Shown here in pieces: positions 50,202 through 58,088 of a stretch of DNA of 64,000 nt. Each line of letters begins with the position of its first letter. The first letter of the stretch is position 1. The notes below the pieces were generated by a model. It was not told the DNA's origin, ran no database searches, and saw nothing but the letters and a program-made list of their open reading frames with translations. Source of the stretch: Micromonospora_I sp040659735 (GTDB lineage: Bacteria; Actinomycetota; Actinomycetes; Mycobacteriales; Micromonosporaceae); contig NZ_JBFANZ010000028.1 in NCBI RefSeq assembly GCF_040659735.1, positions 1 through 64,000 of the forward strand, read 5' to 3'. Made by a program: the position numbers and the translations under genes.

Positions 50202-50515
50202 TCATGCGTCCGTCGCCGCCTCATCCGTCTCGGTGACGTAGGCGAGGTGCGCGCTCGCGTGCGGGACGGCGTAGCGGTCGAGGCCGGTGCCGAAGACTTC
50301 CAGGTCCACCCAGGGGCCGCCGCGGGCGACCCCGAGCGCGAGGCGGCCATGGGAGAGACGCCGGCGAACCCGGCGGCTTCGGCGGCGAGCCCGTATTCGT
50401 GCGCGGCGGCGAGGGCCTGCGCGGGGGTCGCGCCGGGGAACTGCCCGGCGAGCAGGAAGAGGTGCACCGCCACCCGTTCCGCCCGCCGGGGTTCCGCGTC
50501 GACGTCAGCAGTCAC
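50202..50515 (-). pseudogene. LLM-class flavin-dependent oxidoreductase with internal deletions
   Basis: The first 52 codons (GTG at 50515) read as a normal LLM N-terminus: VAVHLFLLAGQFPGATPAQA followed by YGLAAEAAGFAGV. Then, in a different frame, comes GRLALGVARGGPWVDLEVFG TGLDRYA, which belongs near residue 100 of such enzymes, and directly PHASAHLAYVTETDEAATDA, the protein's extreme C-terminus, with the stop at 50202. About 250 of some 350 residues are missing, with at least two deletion joints and one frame change. The gene is coupled by an 11-base overlap to the SCO5389-like gene, so the two probably once formed an operon. Confidence 0.75.
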
Positions 50516-50896
50516 GCAGCTCGGGGGACTGGTTGAGCAGTTGTCCACGCGGCGAGATGAAGCGGCGGTAGGCGTCGGTGTCGACGGCGGCGGGGCGGAA
50601 GGCGGCGACGCGGTGGCAGTTCTGGAAGGCCAGCTTCACGCCGAAGTGCCGCTCCAGCCCGGTCCGGATGGCGTCGCTGGCCAGCGCGCGCAGCAGTTGG
50701 CCGCGCTCGGCCTCGGTCGGCGGCGGGATGAGGTTGTCGGCGAAGTCGCCATCGGCCGAGTCGAGCTCGGTGACCACCTGGCTCCGGTCTGCCAGGCGTA
50801 GGGCAGCGAATCGCGGACGCACGCGATGAACGCCTCGTGGTCGACGGAACCGCGTTCGGCGGCCTCCAGCAGCGCGGTGGGGACGGTGAGAGACAC
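50505..50896 (-). pseudogene. SCO5389-like conserved protein gene, frameshifted
   Basis: From the GTG at 50896 the frame reads SLTVPTALLEAAERGSVDHE and on to FIACVRDSLPYAWQ; then the family pattern continues only in another frame as SQVVTELDSADGDFADNLIP, then QLLRALASDAIRTGLERHFG, VKLAFQNCHRVAAFRP and a final LNQSPELRDC. The break falls near 50785-50790, where one base too few separates the two halves. Both halves match the conserved actinobacterial family throughout, so this is a recent single-base frameshift or an assembly error. Function of the family is unknown. Confidence 0.8.
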
Positions 50897-50971
50897 GGTC
50901 CTCCTCGGATCGGAGTCGATATCGCCACCGCCGGAGGTGGCGCTCGGTGACCAATCCAGCGCATCACGATA

Positions 50972-50986
50972 TGGTGATGATTATCA
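50972..50986. promoter_or_regulatory. Zur-like box upstream of the two broken genes
   Basis: TGGTGATGATTATCA matches the actinobacterial zinc-uptake-regulator consensus TGAAAATGATTTTCA at 11 of 15 positions, in a conspicuous AT-rich patch (about 50960-50995). It lies 76 bp upstream of the SCO5389-like start and 150 bp upstream of the AlkB-like gene. Zur control is an inference from the motif. Confidence 0.4.
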
Positions 50987-51134
50987 ATATCGATCAGCCC
51001 GCCGGGTGGTCCCCGTCCGCCGTGGCGACCTCCGACGTGCTGCGCCAGTTGATCCAGTGGCAGGTCAGCGCCGTGTGGCGCCCTGGCCGCCGTTTGCGGC
51101 GCACCGGCCGGGGATCGCGTTTACGCTCGGCGTG

Positions 51135-51764
51135 ATGGGACGGATGCGCGGCGTCCAGGAGCGGCCGGCAGGCCTGGTCTATCAGCCGGATCTGATCGAC
51201 GCGGACGAAGAGCGCGCCCTGCTCGCGGTCCTCACCGCGCTCGAACTGCGCGACGTGGAGATGCACGGGCAGGTGGCCCGCCGCACGGTCCGGCACTTCG
51301 GCTTCGACTACGACTACGGATCGTTCCAGCTCACCCGCGCCGATGCCCTCCCGCCGACCCTGGAATGGGTGCGCGAGCGGTGCGCCACGCTCGTCGCGAT
51401 CGAGGCCGAGCTGCTCGCCCAGGCGCTGGTCACCCGGTACCCGCCCGGAGCGGTCATCGGTTGGCACCGCGACGCGCCGGCCTTCGGCCCGACCGTCGTC
51501 GGGCTTTCCCTCGGGTCCCCGTGTCTGCTGCGCTTCCAGCGCCGGATGGGCGAGGAACGCCGGGTCTACGAGCTGCCCCTCGCCCCCCGCTCGGCGTACG
51601 TGCTCGGCGGCGCGTCGCGCTCCACGTGGCAGCACAGCATCCCGGCCGTCACCGACCTGCGGTACTCGATCACGTTCCGGATGCTGCGCGGCACGCCCCG
51701 CCCGTCGGTCTCGCCCACGGCCCCGCCCGGTGACCACCCGCCGCCCGACGGATCCGCGTTATGA
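51135..51764 (+). CDS. AlkB-like 2-oxoglutarate/Fe(II) dioxygenase
   Basis: The 209 aa protein starts at MGRMRGVQERPAGLVYQP. Iron ligands are seen as HRD in GWHRDAPAFGPT (His111, Asp113) and His167 in STWQHSIP, and 2-oxoglutarate-binding Arg176/Arg182 in LRYSITFRMLR. That is the AlkB pattern. It would oxidatively demethylate alkylated DNA or RNA, or another substrate in AlkB-like enzymes. It is monocistronic. The upstream 240 bp contains the AT-rich patch with the Zur-like box. Confidence 0.85.
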   Translation: MGRMRGVQERPAGLVYQPDLIDADEERALLAVLTALELRDVEMHGQVARRTVRHFGFDYDYGSFQLTRADALPPTLEWVRERCATLVAIEAELLAQALVTRYPPGAVIGWHRDAPAFGPTVVGLSLGSPCLLRFQRRMGEERRVYELPLAPRSAYVLGGASRSTWQHSIPAVTDLRYSITFRMLRGTPRPSVSPTAPPGDHPPPDGSAL

Positions 51765-51894
51765 CCTGAATTACTCCGGCGCGCGACGGTGGGCATCCTC
51801 GCGTACGCCGCGCGGGGGAGCCGTCGCTGAAGCTGCCGTGTCGGCACGGACGCCAATGACCGCGTCGCGGCTCGACGCCACCGGGCGCCCCGAT

Positions 51895-52557
51895 TTACGC
51901 CTCCGCCAGCGCCGCCTCGACCTCGTCGTCGCTGAGCTGCTCGAAGTCGTGGTACCAGGCGCCGACGGCGGAGAACCGCTCGGGTACGTGCACGCAGAGC
52001 ACCGTGTCCGCCTCGCGCAACAGCAGCTGGGTGGCCTCCCTGGCGCAGACCGGAGCGGCGAACATCAACTGTCTCGGCCCCTTGGCGCGTACCTCGCGCA
52101 GCGCGGCCATCGCGGTGACCCCCGTGGCGAGTCCGTCGTCGGCGACGATGACGGTGCGGTCCGCGATCCGCGGCAGCTCACGATCGTGGCGGTAACGCCG
52201 TAGGCGGCGCCGCGCCTCCTCCCGCTCGCGCGCCACGTGCGGAACCAGATCCGACTCCGTCAGGCCGACCTGCCGCAGCACCGCCTCGTTGAACAGCGGC
52301 GGTCCGTCGGCGGTCACCGCCCCGATCCCGAACTCCGGCTGGTCCGGCAGCCCGATCTTGCGTGCCACGGCGATGTCCAGCTCGCCGTCCACCCGCGTCG
52401 CGATCTCCTGCCCGATCGGCAGACCACCGCGTGGGAGCGCCAGCACCAGCGGCCGGCCCGCGCCGTCGACCTCCTCGAGACGGGCGGCGACCTGCCGGGC
52501 GAGGGCTCGTCCGGCCTCCCGACGGTCCTGGAACGCCTCGAACTCGTCAGGTTGCAT
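51895..52557 (-). CDS. Phosphoribosyltransferase-family protein
   Basis: A 220 aa type-I PRTase-like protein. The PRPP loop reads VIVADDGLATGVTAMAALRE, with two Asp and a Gly-Thr-rich turn, and an early DELD-type ligand segment LALPRGGLPIGQEIATRVDG is present. The family (often annotated phosphoribosyltransferase or erythromycin-esterase-linked) is common in actinobacterial stress regions. The exact base or substrate is unknown. It is transcribed in the same direction as the P-ATPase upstream. Confidence 0.8.
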   Translation of the reverse strand: MQPDEFEAFQDRREAGRALARQVAARLEEVDGAGRPLVLALPRGGLPIGQEIATRVDGELDIAVARKIGLPDQPEFGIGAVTADGPPLFNEAVLRQVGLTESDLVPHVAREREEARRRLRRYRHDRELPRIADRTVIVADDGLATGVTAMAALREVRAKGPRQLMFAAPVCAREATQLLLREADTVLCVHVPERFSAVGAWYHDFEQLSDDEVEAALAEA

Positions 52558-52601
52558 CTCTGCTGCCCTCTTCCCTGCGCCCGTCGCCGGAGACGCCCCG
52601 C

Positions 52602-54656
52602 CTACCCGCCGTGACGGCCCGCAAACCCGGGCTCCTGCTCGGTCGGCGCGAGCTGGACCCGGCGCAGCAGTTGAGCGTTGAGCGCCACCACGATGGTCGA
52701 GGCGGACATCAGCACGGCGGCGGCCGCCGGACTGAGTGCGATTTCAGCCCGGGCCAGCACCCCGGCGGCGAGCGGGAGCGCGACGACGTTGTATCCCGCG
52801 GCCCAGGCCAGATTCTGGATCATCTTGCGGTAGGCGGCCCGGGACAGGCGGATGATCGCGGTGACGCCGCGCGGGTCGGACGAGGCCAGGACCACCCCGG
52901 CGGACTCCATGGCGACGTCGGTGCCGGCGCCGATCGCGATCCCGACGGTGGCCCGGGCCAGGGCCGGAGCGTCGTTCACCCCGTCGCCGACCATTGCCAC
53001 GAGCTGGCCGCGGGCCTGCAGCTCCGCGACGGTGTCGTCCTTGTCCGCCGGCAGCACCTCGGCGAACACCTCGTCCACGCCCGGCCGGAAGCCCAGCTGG
53101 GCGGCGACCGCCTCGGCGACCGGCCGGGCGTCACCGGTGATCATCGCGATCTTCCGCACCCCCTGCTGACGCAGCTGCGCGATCGCCTGTGCCGCTTCCG
53201 GCCGTACCTCGTCCTCCAGCGCGATCGCGCCGAGCACCCGTGCCGGGCCGTTTTCGTCCAGCCGCACCAGGTAGAGCACCGCCGCACCGCGCGCCGACCA
53301 CTCGTGCGCGCGCGTCGTGAGCTCGTCAGGGCACTCGGCGCGCAGGTCACGCAGGAGGGACGGACCGCCGACCGCGTAGCCGGCGCCGTCGACCCTCGCC
53401 TGAACCCCGCGCCCCGGCAACGACCGGAAGTCGGTCGCCCCCGGTTCGCGCCCGGGCTCCCCGGCGGCGGTCACGATCGCCCGCGCGAGCGGATGCTCAC
53501 TGTCGCCCTCCACCGCGCCGGCCAGCCGCAACAGCTCGTCCTCGGCGGTACCGGTGGCGGGCGCGACGGCGGTCACCCTGTGGGACCCCTTGGTGAGGGT
53601 GCCGGTCTTGTCGAAGAGCACGGCGTCGATCGTGCGCATCCGTTCCAGCGCGGTCCGGTCCCGGATCAGGACGCCGGCCCTGGCGGCCACGGCGGTGGAG
53701 AGCGCGACCACCAGTGGGATGGCCAGACCGAGGGCGTGCGGGCAGGCGATCACCAGCACCGTCACGGTACGGACGACGGCCTGGTTGAGGTCGCCGAGCG
53801 CCGACCAGACCACGAAGGTGACCACAGCGGTCGCGGTGGCGACGTAGAACAGCACGGCGGCGAACCGGTCGGCGAGGAGCTGGGCGCGCCCCCGGGACTG
53901 CTGCGCCTGGGCGACGAGCCGTTGGATGCCGGCCAGAGCGGTGTCCTCACCGACCGCGTCGACCTGAAGGCGGATCGCCGAATCCGTCGCCACGCTGCCG
54001 GTGACGACGCGATCGCCGACGCCCCGGGCGACCGGACGCGATTCCCCCGTGATCATCGATTGGTCGAGCTCCGCGGCGCCCTCGACGAGGTGGCCGTCCG
54101 CCGGCACCCGGGCGCCGGGACGGACCAGAACCACGTCACCGACGTGCAGGCCGCTCACCTGGACCCGCTCCACCCCACCGCCCGGGGTGACGCGTTCGGC
54201 CTCGTCGGGCAGGAGCGCGGCGAGCGCCGCCAGCGCGCCCTGCGCCTGACCGATCGCCTTCATCTCCTGCCAGTGTCCGAGCAGCATGATGGTGACCAGG
54301 GCGGCGAGCTCCCACCAGAAATCCAGCTGGAAAACCCGGAACGTGGTGGCGAGGGAGGCGAGGTAGGCCACCGAGATCGCCATGCCGATGAGCAGCATCA
54401 TGCCCGGCGCCCGATCGCGCAGCTCCCGTACACCGCCGACCAGGAACGGCCGGCCACCGTAGAAGAACACGACGGAACCGAGGCCCGGTCCGATCCAGGA
54501 CATGCCGGGAAAGCGCAGCGAGTAACCCAGCCGGTCCATCACCATGTGACTGGTGGCCACGATCGGCAGCGTCAGCGCCAGGCACAGCCAGAACCGCCGC
54601 CGGAACATCTCCGGGTCGTGCCCGGCATGCGTGTCGTGCCCCGGACTGCGGCGCAT
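52602..54656 (-). CDS. Copper-type (CopB-like) P1B-ATPase
   Basis: The start MRRSPGHDTHAGHD is preferred; a longer frame adds 14 residues without better leader. A short His-rich N-terminus (GHDTHAGHD) replaces CxxC metal-binding domains. The transmembrane metal motif is CPH in VIACPHALGLAIP, diagnostic of CopB-type pumps. The catalytic DKTGTLT, the TGES loop in ITGESRPVA, and MVGDGVNDAPAL are all present, over 684 aa. It should export copper ions. It is followed by the PRTase gene. Confidence 0.92.
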   Translation of the reverse strand: MRRSPGHDTHAGHDPEMFRRRFWLCLALTLPIVATSHMVMDRLGYSLRFPGMSWIGPGLGSVVFFYGGRPFLVGGVRELRDRAPGMMLLIGMAISVAYLASLATTFRVFQLDFWWELAALVTIMLLGHWQEMKAIGQAQGALAALAALLPDEAERVTPGGGVERVQVSGLHVGDVVLVRPGARVPADGHLVEGAAELDQSMITGESRPVARGVGDRVVTGSVATDSAIRLQVDAVGEDTALAGIQRLVAQAQQSRGRAQLLADRFAAVLFYVATATAVVTFVVWSALGDLNQAVVRTVTVLVIACPHALGLAIPLVVALSTAVAARAGVLIRDRTALERMRTIDAVLFDKTGTLTKGSHRVTAVAPATGTAEDELLRLAGAVEGDSEHPLARAIVTAAGEPGREPGATDFRSLPGRGVQARVDGAGYAVGGPSLLRDLRAECPDELTTRAHEWSARGAAVLYLVRLDENGPARVLGAIALEDEVRPEAAQAIAQLRQQGVRKIAMITGDARPVAEAVAAQLGFRPGVDEVFAEVLPADKDDTVAELQARGQLVAMVGDGVNDAPALARATVGIAIGAGTDVAMESAGVVLASSDPRGVTAIIRLSRAAYRKMIQNLAWAAGYNVVALPLAAGVLARAEIALSPAAAAVLMSASTIVVALNAQLLRRVQLAPTEQEPGFAGRHGG

Positions 54657-54770
54657 CTCCGTCGCCCCCTTCGGGCGGAGGGGTAATGGTCGGGCCACGG
54701 CAGCCAGTCGGGGCGCCCGGTCGCAGCCGGAGACGGTCCCACCATGGCGCGGGGTGTGAGCGTCCGCGCG

Positions 54771-55580
54771 TCAGCTCATGAGATGCATCGGCACGGCGGA
54801 CCGGGGCCGCCCGTATGCCGGCTCGTCCGGCGGGTCCGGCAGTTGCCCTGCCGCGTGCCAGAGGCCGACCAACCACCGGGCCGCGTCCGGTCGCCCGCCG
54901 AAGAACCGCTTACTCGTGATCCACACCTGTCGCTGGCCCCCGTCGAGCAGGTTCCTGATCCGGCGCAGCCGAAGCCCCACCCCGTCGCGGAGCTCCGCGG
55001 GGCACCCCTGCAGCGCGGTCTCGGCTATCGACAGGGCCGATGCGGCGTCACGGAGGTAGAGGTAGGCAGAGGATCGGGGCATCCGCTGCCGGGAGAGGTC
55101 GACGCCGCCCACGAACTCCACCCCCGGCATCGTCAGCCTACGGAAGTCGTTGCCGCTGATGACGGTGCTGTCCCGACCGACGGCGCTGCGATGCTCGTCG
55201 GGCACCCGCCCCGAGATCAGTGAACTGCGCAGCACGCCGCTGAAGGTGCAGTCGATGAGGTCCACCGCCCCCCATCGCCAGTTGCGCAGCCGCACGTTCC
55301 GGAACGAGCAGCGGATGAAACGCGCGACCCCGGCGTGGATCCGGCCCAGTCGGACCCCCTCGAACACGCAGTCCGTGTATTCCGAGCGGTCGGCGCCGGC
55401 GGCCAGTTCCGCGTCGTCGACGCTGACGCCCTCGAACACGCAGTTGTCGAAGCGCGACCCGACCGCGGTGAAGGTCAGTAGTTTCGCGCCGGCGAACGAC
55501 ACCCCACGGAGGACCTCGTGATCGATGATCAACCACGGCTCATCGGTGGCGGTGCCGCGTAACGGTCGTGGTTGGCGCAC
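54771..55580 (-). CDS. Pentapeptide-repeat-like protein
   Basis: The 269 aa product, from a GTG start, contains a series of strands spaced as pentapeptide-type coils: LRGVSFAGAKLLTFTAVGSR FDNCVFEGVS, EYTDCVFEGVRLGRI, ARFIRCSFRNVRLRNW and DLIDCTFSGVLRSS. This right-handed quadrilateral helix occupies residues about 20-170, followed by a helical C-terminal part (DAASALSIAETALQGCP, RRIRNLLDGGQRQVW). Function unknown; some members act on gyrase, but nothing here shows that. Upstream of the P-ATPase in the same direction. Confidence 0.7.
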   Translation of the reverse strand: MRQPRPLRGTATDEPWLIIDHEVLRGVSFAGAKLLTFTAVGSRFDNCVFEGVSVDDAELAAGADRSEYTDCVFEGVRLGRIHAGVARFIRCSFRNVRLRNWRWGAVDLIDCTFSGVLRSSLISGRVPDEHRSAVGRDSTVISGNDFRRLTMPGVEFVGGVDLSRQRMPRSSAYLYLRDAASALSIAETALQGCPAELRDGVGLRLRRIRNLLDGGQRQVWITSKRFFGGRPDAARWLVGLWHAAGQLPDPPDEPAYGRPRSAVPMHLMS

Positions 55581-55781
55581 CCGTCCTCCTCGTACACGGG
55601 GGTGCGGTACACAGCGTAGGCCGTCACGGTCGCCCGGGTGGCGGAGCGGGCGAAACTCGGCGGAAGCGGCCCGCGTCGGCGTCCGGGGTCGGCAGCGGGG
55701 TCGCTTGCGGGAGTACGCGCCGCGTGCCGCGCGTCAGCCGCCGGCCGTGGGGGTCGGCGGCCGTACCGGCATGATGAGCTC

Positions 55782-55988
55782 ATGAGAGAGGTCATCATCG
55801 ACGGGGACTCGATCCGGCTCGGGCAGTTCCTCAAGCTGATCGGGGTGATGGAGTCCGGTGGCGAGGCCAAGACGCGGATCGCGGCCGGCGAGATCCTGAT
55901 CAACGGCGAGGTGGATGTGCGGCGTGGGCGGCAGTTGCGCCGCGGCGACGTGGTCACGGTGGACGGGGAGCGGATGCGTGTCGCGTGA
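55782..55988 (+). CDS. S4-domain RNA-binding protein (YbcJ-like)
   Basis: A 68 aa protein starting MREVIIDGDSIRLGQFLKLI, with the S4 core: FLKLIGVMESGGEAKTRIAA and GEILINGEVDVRRGRQLRRG followed by DVVTVDGERMRV. It belongs to the single-S4 group of small RNA-binding proteins with unassigned targets. It is followed 45 bases later by the DUF952 gene. Confidence 0.85.
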   Translation: MREVIIDGDSIRLGQFLKLIGVMESGGEAKTRIAAGEILINGEVDVRRGRQLRRGDVVTVDGERMRVA

Positions 55989-56033
55989 TCGGATGGCGCG
56001 CCGGGCCGCGAAGACGGCCGGTAGTGACACCAC

Positions 56034-56375
56034 ATGATCTACAAGCTGTTGCCGGCGACCGAGTGGTCCGCGGCGGAGGCGGCCGGTGGCTACGAGGGGT
56101 CCGCGGTGGACCGGCGGGACGGGTTCATCCATCTCTCGGGGCGGGAGCAGGTGGTGGAGACCGCCGCCCGACACTTCGCCGGGGAGACCGGACTGGTGCT
56201 GCTCACGGTCGACCCGGACCGGCTGGGGGAGGAGTTGCGCTGGGAGGAGTCGCGGGGCGGCGCCCTCTTCCCGCACATCTACGGGGCGCTGCCGGTCGCC
56301 GCCGTCGCGGCGGTGGATCTCCTGCCCGCGGACGTGCCGGTCCCTGACGCGGTCGCCGCGCTGGTCGCCCGGTAG
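56034..56375 (+). CDS. DUF952-family protein
   Basis: The 113 aa protein begins MIYKLLPATEWSAAEAAGGY, then GFIHLSGREQVVETAARHFA and a later GLVLLTVDPDRLGEELRWEE and FPHIYGALPVAAVAAVD. The order (IYK start, DGFIHLS with reactive-looking His, FPHIYG) is the full DUF952 pattern. Members are glutathione-transferase-unrelated and uncharacterised. It is transcribed with the S4 protein and convergent with the RsdA-like gene. Confidence 0.85.
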   Translation: MIYKLLPATEWSAAEAAGGYEGSAVDRRDGFIHLSGREQVVETAARHFAGETGLVLLTVDPDRLGEELRWEESRGGALFPHIYGALPVAAVAAVDLLPADVPVPDAVAALVAR

Positions 56376-56392
56376 GGCCACCGGTCGCGGGT

Positions 56393-56440
56393 GATCGCGA
56401 AGAGGCCCGCCGGACAGGCCGAGCCGGGCTCGTCGCGATC
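56393..56440. terminator. Hairpin between convergent DUF952 and RsdA-like genes
   Basis: GATCGCGA at 56393-56400 pairs perfectly with TCGCGATC at 56433-56440, with a smaller GCCCG/CGGGC stem inside the 32-base loop. It sits between the convergent stop codons at 56375 and 56479 and could serve both strands. Confidence 0.5.
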
Positions 56441-56478
56441 GCCGGCGTGCTGCGACCCGGGTGCGCCGGACCGGCGCG

Positions 56479-57348
56479 CTATCCGAGCAGGCGGGTCGGC
56501 AGCGGCAGGTCCGGCAGCGAGGACAGCAACGACGACGGCTCCGGTGCGGGCAGCAGCGTGGGAACGGGCAGCGCGGGCCCGTTCTCCGGGTTCACCCGCC
56601 GATCGGGGGCGGGCGCCTCCGGTGCGGGGGTGATCCTGGTGGTCGCGGGGGCGCCGCCGGGTACGGGTGGCGGCACGGCCCCGGGGGGCAGCGTGCCGAC
56701 CGGGCCCGCGGGTGGCGCCGGTGTGGCGACGGGCGCCGGCGGTGTGGCGACGGGCAATGGCGGCGTCATGCCGGGCACGTCGCGCAGCACGGACTCCATA
56801 TCGGTGCGGAGCCGGGTCGCCACGGCGGGGTCCCTGACCCGGGTCACGTGCGTCCGCGCCTCGTCGAGCAGGCGCCGGGCCGCGTCGAGCCGTCCCGCCA
56901 GCGCGGCCGCACGGGCCTGCTCGATCGCGTACTCGGCGGCGCGTACCTCGGCCTGCTGCGGATTCACCACCTTGGCGATCGGCCACAGTGGGCTGGTCGG
57001 TCCGGCATGGTTGCCGCCGAGCGCGAGTCCGGCGGCGATGACCACCGCGGCGGCGGCCCCGAGGAGTCGCCGTCCGATCCGGACGGACTGGGGCCGCGCG
57101 GGCAGCCGCGTCTCTTCGGCGACGGCGATGGCCGCCCGGATCAGCTCCGCGTCGCGTTCCGCGGACGGTTCGTCGGCGCTGATCTCGGCACGCCACGCCG
57201 CCAGCATCGCCGTCATGTCATCGCCGGCTGGCGCGTCGTCGCCGGGGTGGAGGGCACCCGCCGCGAGCGCGTCGAGCAGCAGGTCGTCGGCGGTGATCGT
57301 GGCCAGGTCGATCGACGGCTCTCGGCGCGTCGGCTGATTCTCACTCAT
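56479..57348 (-). CDS. rsdA: RsdA-like anti-sigma factor
   Basis: The 289 aa protein opens with a sigma-binding region: DLATITADDLLLDALAAGAL and DMTAMLAAWRAEISADEPS, which matches the RsdA-type sigma-D binding domain. A single membrane helix follows (about 97-112, LLGAAAAVVIAAGLALGG), then a helical outside part and a long Pro-rich tail with repeated PAPVATPAPPAGP-like units. Its ATG overlaps the sigma-factor stop (ATGA). It should hold the sigma factor at the membrane and release it on regulated proteolysis, as in mycobacteria. Confidence 0.78.
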   Translation of the reverse strand: MSENQPTRREPSIDLATITADDLLLDALAAGALHPGDDAPAGDDMTAMLAAWRAEISADEPSAERDAELIRAAIAVAEETRLPARPQSVRIGRRLLGAAAAVVIAAGLALGGNHAGPTSPLWPIAKVVNPQQAEVRAAEYAIEQARAAALAGRLDAARRLLDEARTHVTRVRDPAVATRLRTDMESVLRDVPGMTPPLPVATPPAPVATPAPPAGPVGTLPPGAVPPPVPGGAPATTRITPAPEAPAPDRRVNPENGPALPVPTLLPAPEPSSLLSSLPDLPLPTRLLG

Positions 57349-57923
57349 GCCGCCACCTCGTCAAGTGTGTCGCCGGCCAGCGTACGGAGCCGGGCGAGGG
57401 CGCGGGACTGGGTGACCCGTACGGCGGCGGCCGACATGCCGACGACCGCCCCGACCTCGTCGGCGGGGAGGCCGACCGCGACGCGCAGGATGATGATCTC
57501 CCGCTGGGTTGCCGTGAGGTGACCGAGCAGGACGGAGAGGCGCCGGGCGAGGTCGGTGGCGAGGGCCTGCTGTTCGGGCCCGGGAGCGGCATCCGGGCGT
57601 TCCAGATACGTGTCGGTGGGGGTGACCGCGGAGTCGCGGATCGCGGCCCGCTGCGCGTCGGCGACCTTGTGCGCCGCGATGCCGTAGACGAACGCGGAGA
57701 ACGGGCTGCCCTGTTCGCGATAGCGGGGGAGCGCCCGGAACACCGCCAGGCAGACCTCCTGCGCGACGTCGTCCGCCGTCGTGTACGCGCCGCCGATCCG
57801 CCCCAACCGCGCCCGGCAGTACCGGACCAGCCCGGGACGGATCTCGACGAGCAACGCGGCCGTCGCGGCCGGGTCGCGCTGGGCGGCCCGGCGGACGAGG
57901 TCTGGCTCGACAGCTGCGGTCAT
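57345..57923 (-). CDS. sigD: ECF-type sigma factor, SigD-like
   Basis: The 192 aa sigma factor has region 2 with LVRRAAQRDPAATAALLVEI and DDVAQEVCLAVFRALPRYRE (the conserved DxxQEVxLxVF), and region 4 with LTATQREIIILRVAVGLPAD and EVGAVVGMSAAAVRVTQSRA. An insertion GSPFSAFVYGIAAHKVADAQ is typical of the SigD group. Start MTAAVEPDLVRRAA is preferred. It is coupled to the anti-sigma gene and divergent from the mce operon, which may be one of its targets, though no SigD promoter was identified with confidence. Confidence 0.82.
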   Translation of the reverse strand: MTAAVEPDLVRRAAQRDPAATAALLVEIRPGLVRYCRARLGRIGGAYTTADDVAQEVCLAVFRALPRYREQGSPFSAFVYGIAAHKVADAQRAAIRDSAVTPTDTYLERPDAAPGPEQQALATDLARRLSVLLGHLTATQREIIILRVAVGLPADEVGAVVGMSAAAVRVTQSRALARLRTLAGDTLDEVAA

Positions 57924-58002
57924 GACTTTGAGGCACACCTTCGTTACCGGCGGGTTAATCGCACCGTATCGGTGTCCGTGGCATTTCACCAGTGCACTCT
58001 TA

Positions 58003-58018
58003 GTGATCATGTGATCAC
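58003..58018. promoter_or_regulatory. 16-bp palindrome between SigD and mce operon, candidate operator
   Basis: GTGATCA-TG-TGATCAC is a perfect 7-2-7 palindrome in the 165-bp divergent region, 71-86 bp before the mce ATPase start. It is embedded in the AT-rich part of the gap. GntR- and TetR-type regulators of mce operons in other actinobacteria bind such sites; the protein here is unknown. Confidence 0.45.
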
Positions 58019-58088
58019 GCAAAAACATTGTTACGCCGGACCGTCCAACCGCGATGTCTCTTGCAACGACAGCGGGCAGGAGGAGCCG

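Noticed and set aside
52362..54686. 774-codon plus-strand frame
   Set aside because: Shadow of the copper P-ATPase, whose catalytic motifs are intact on the other strand.
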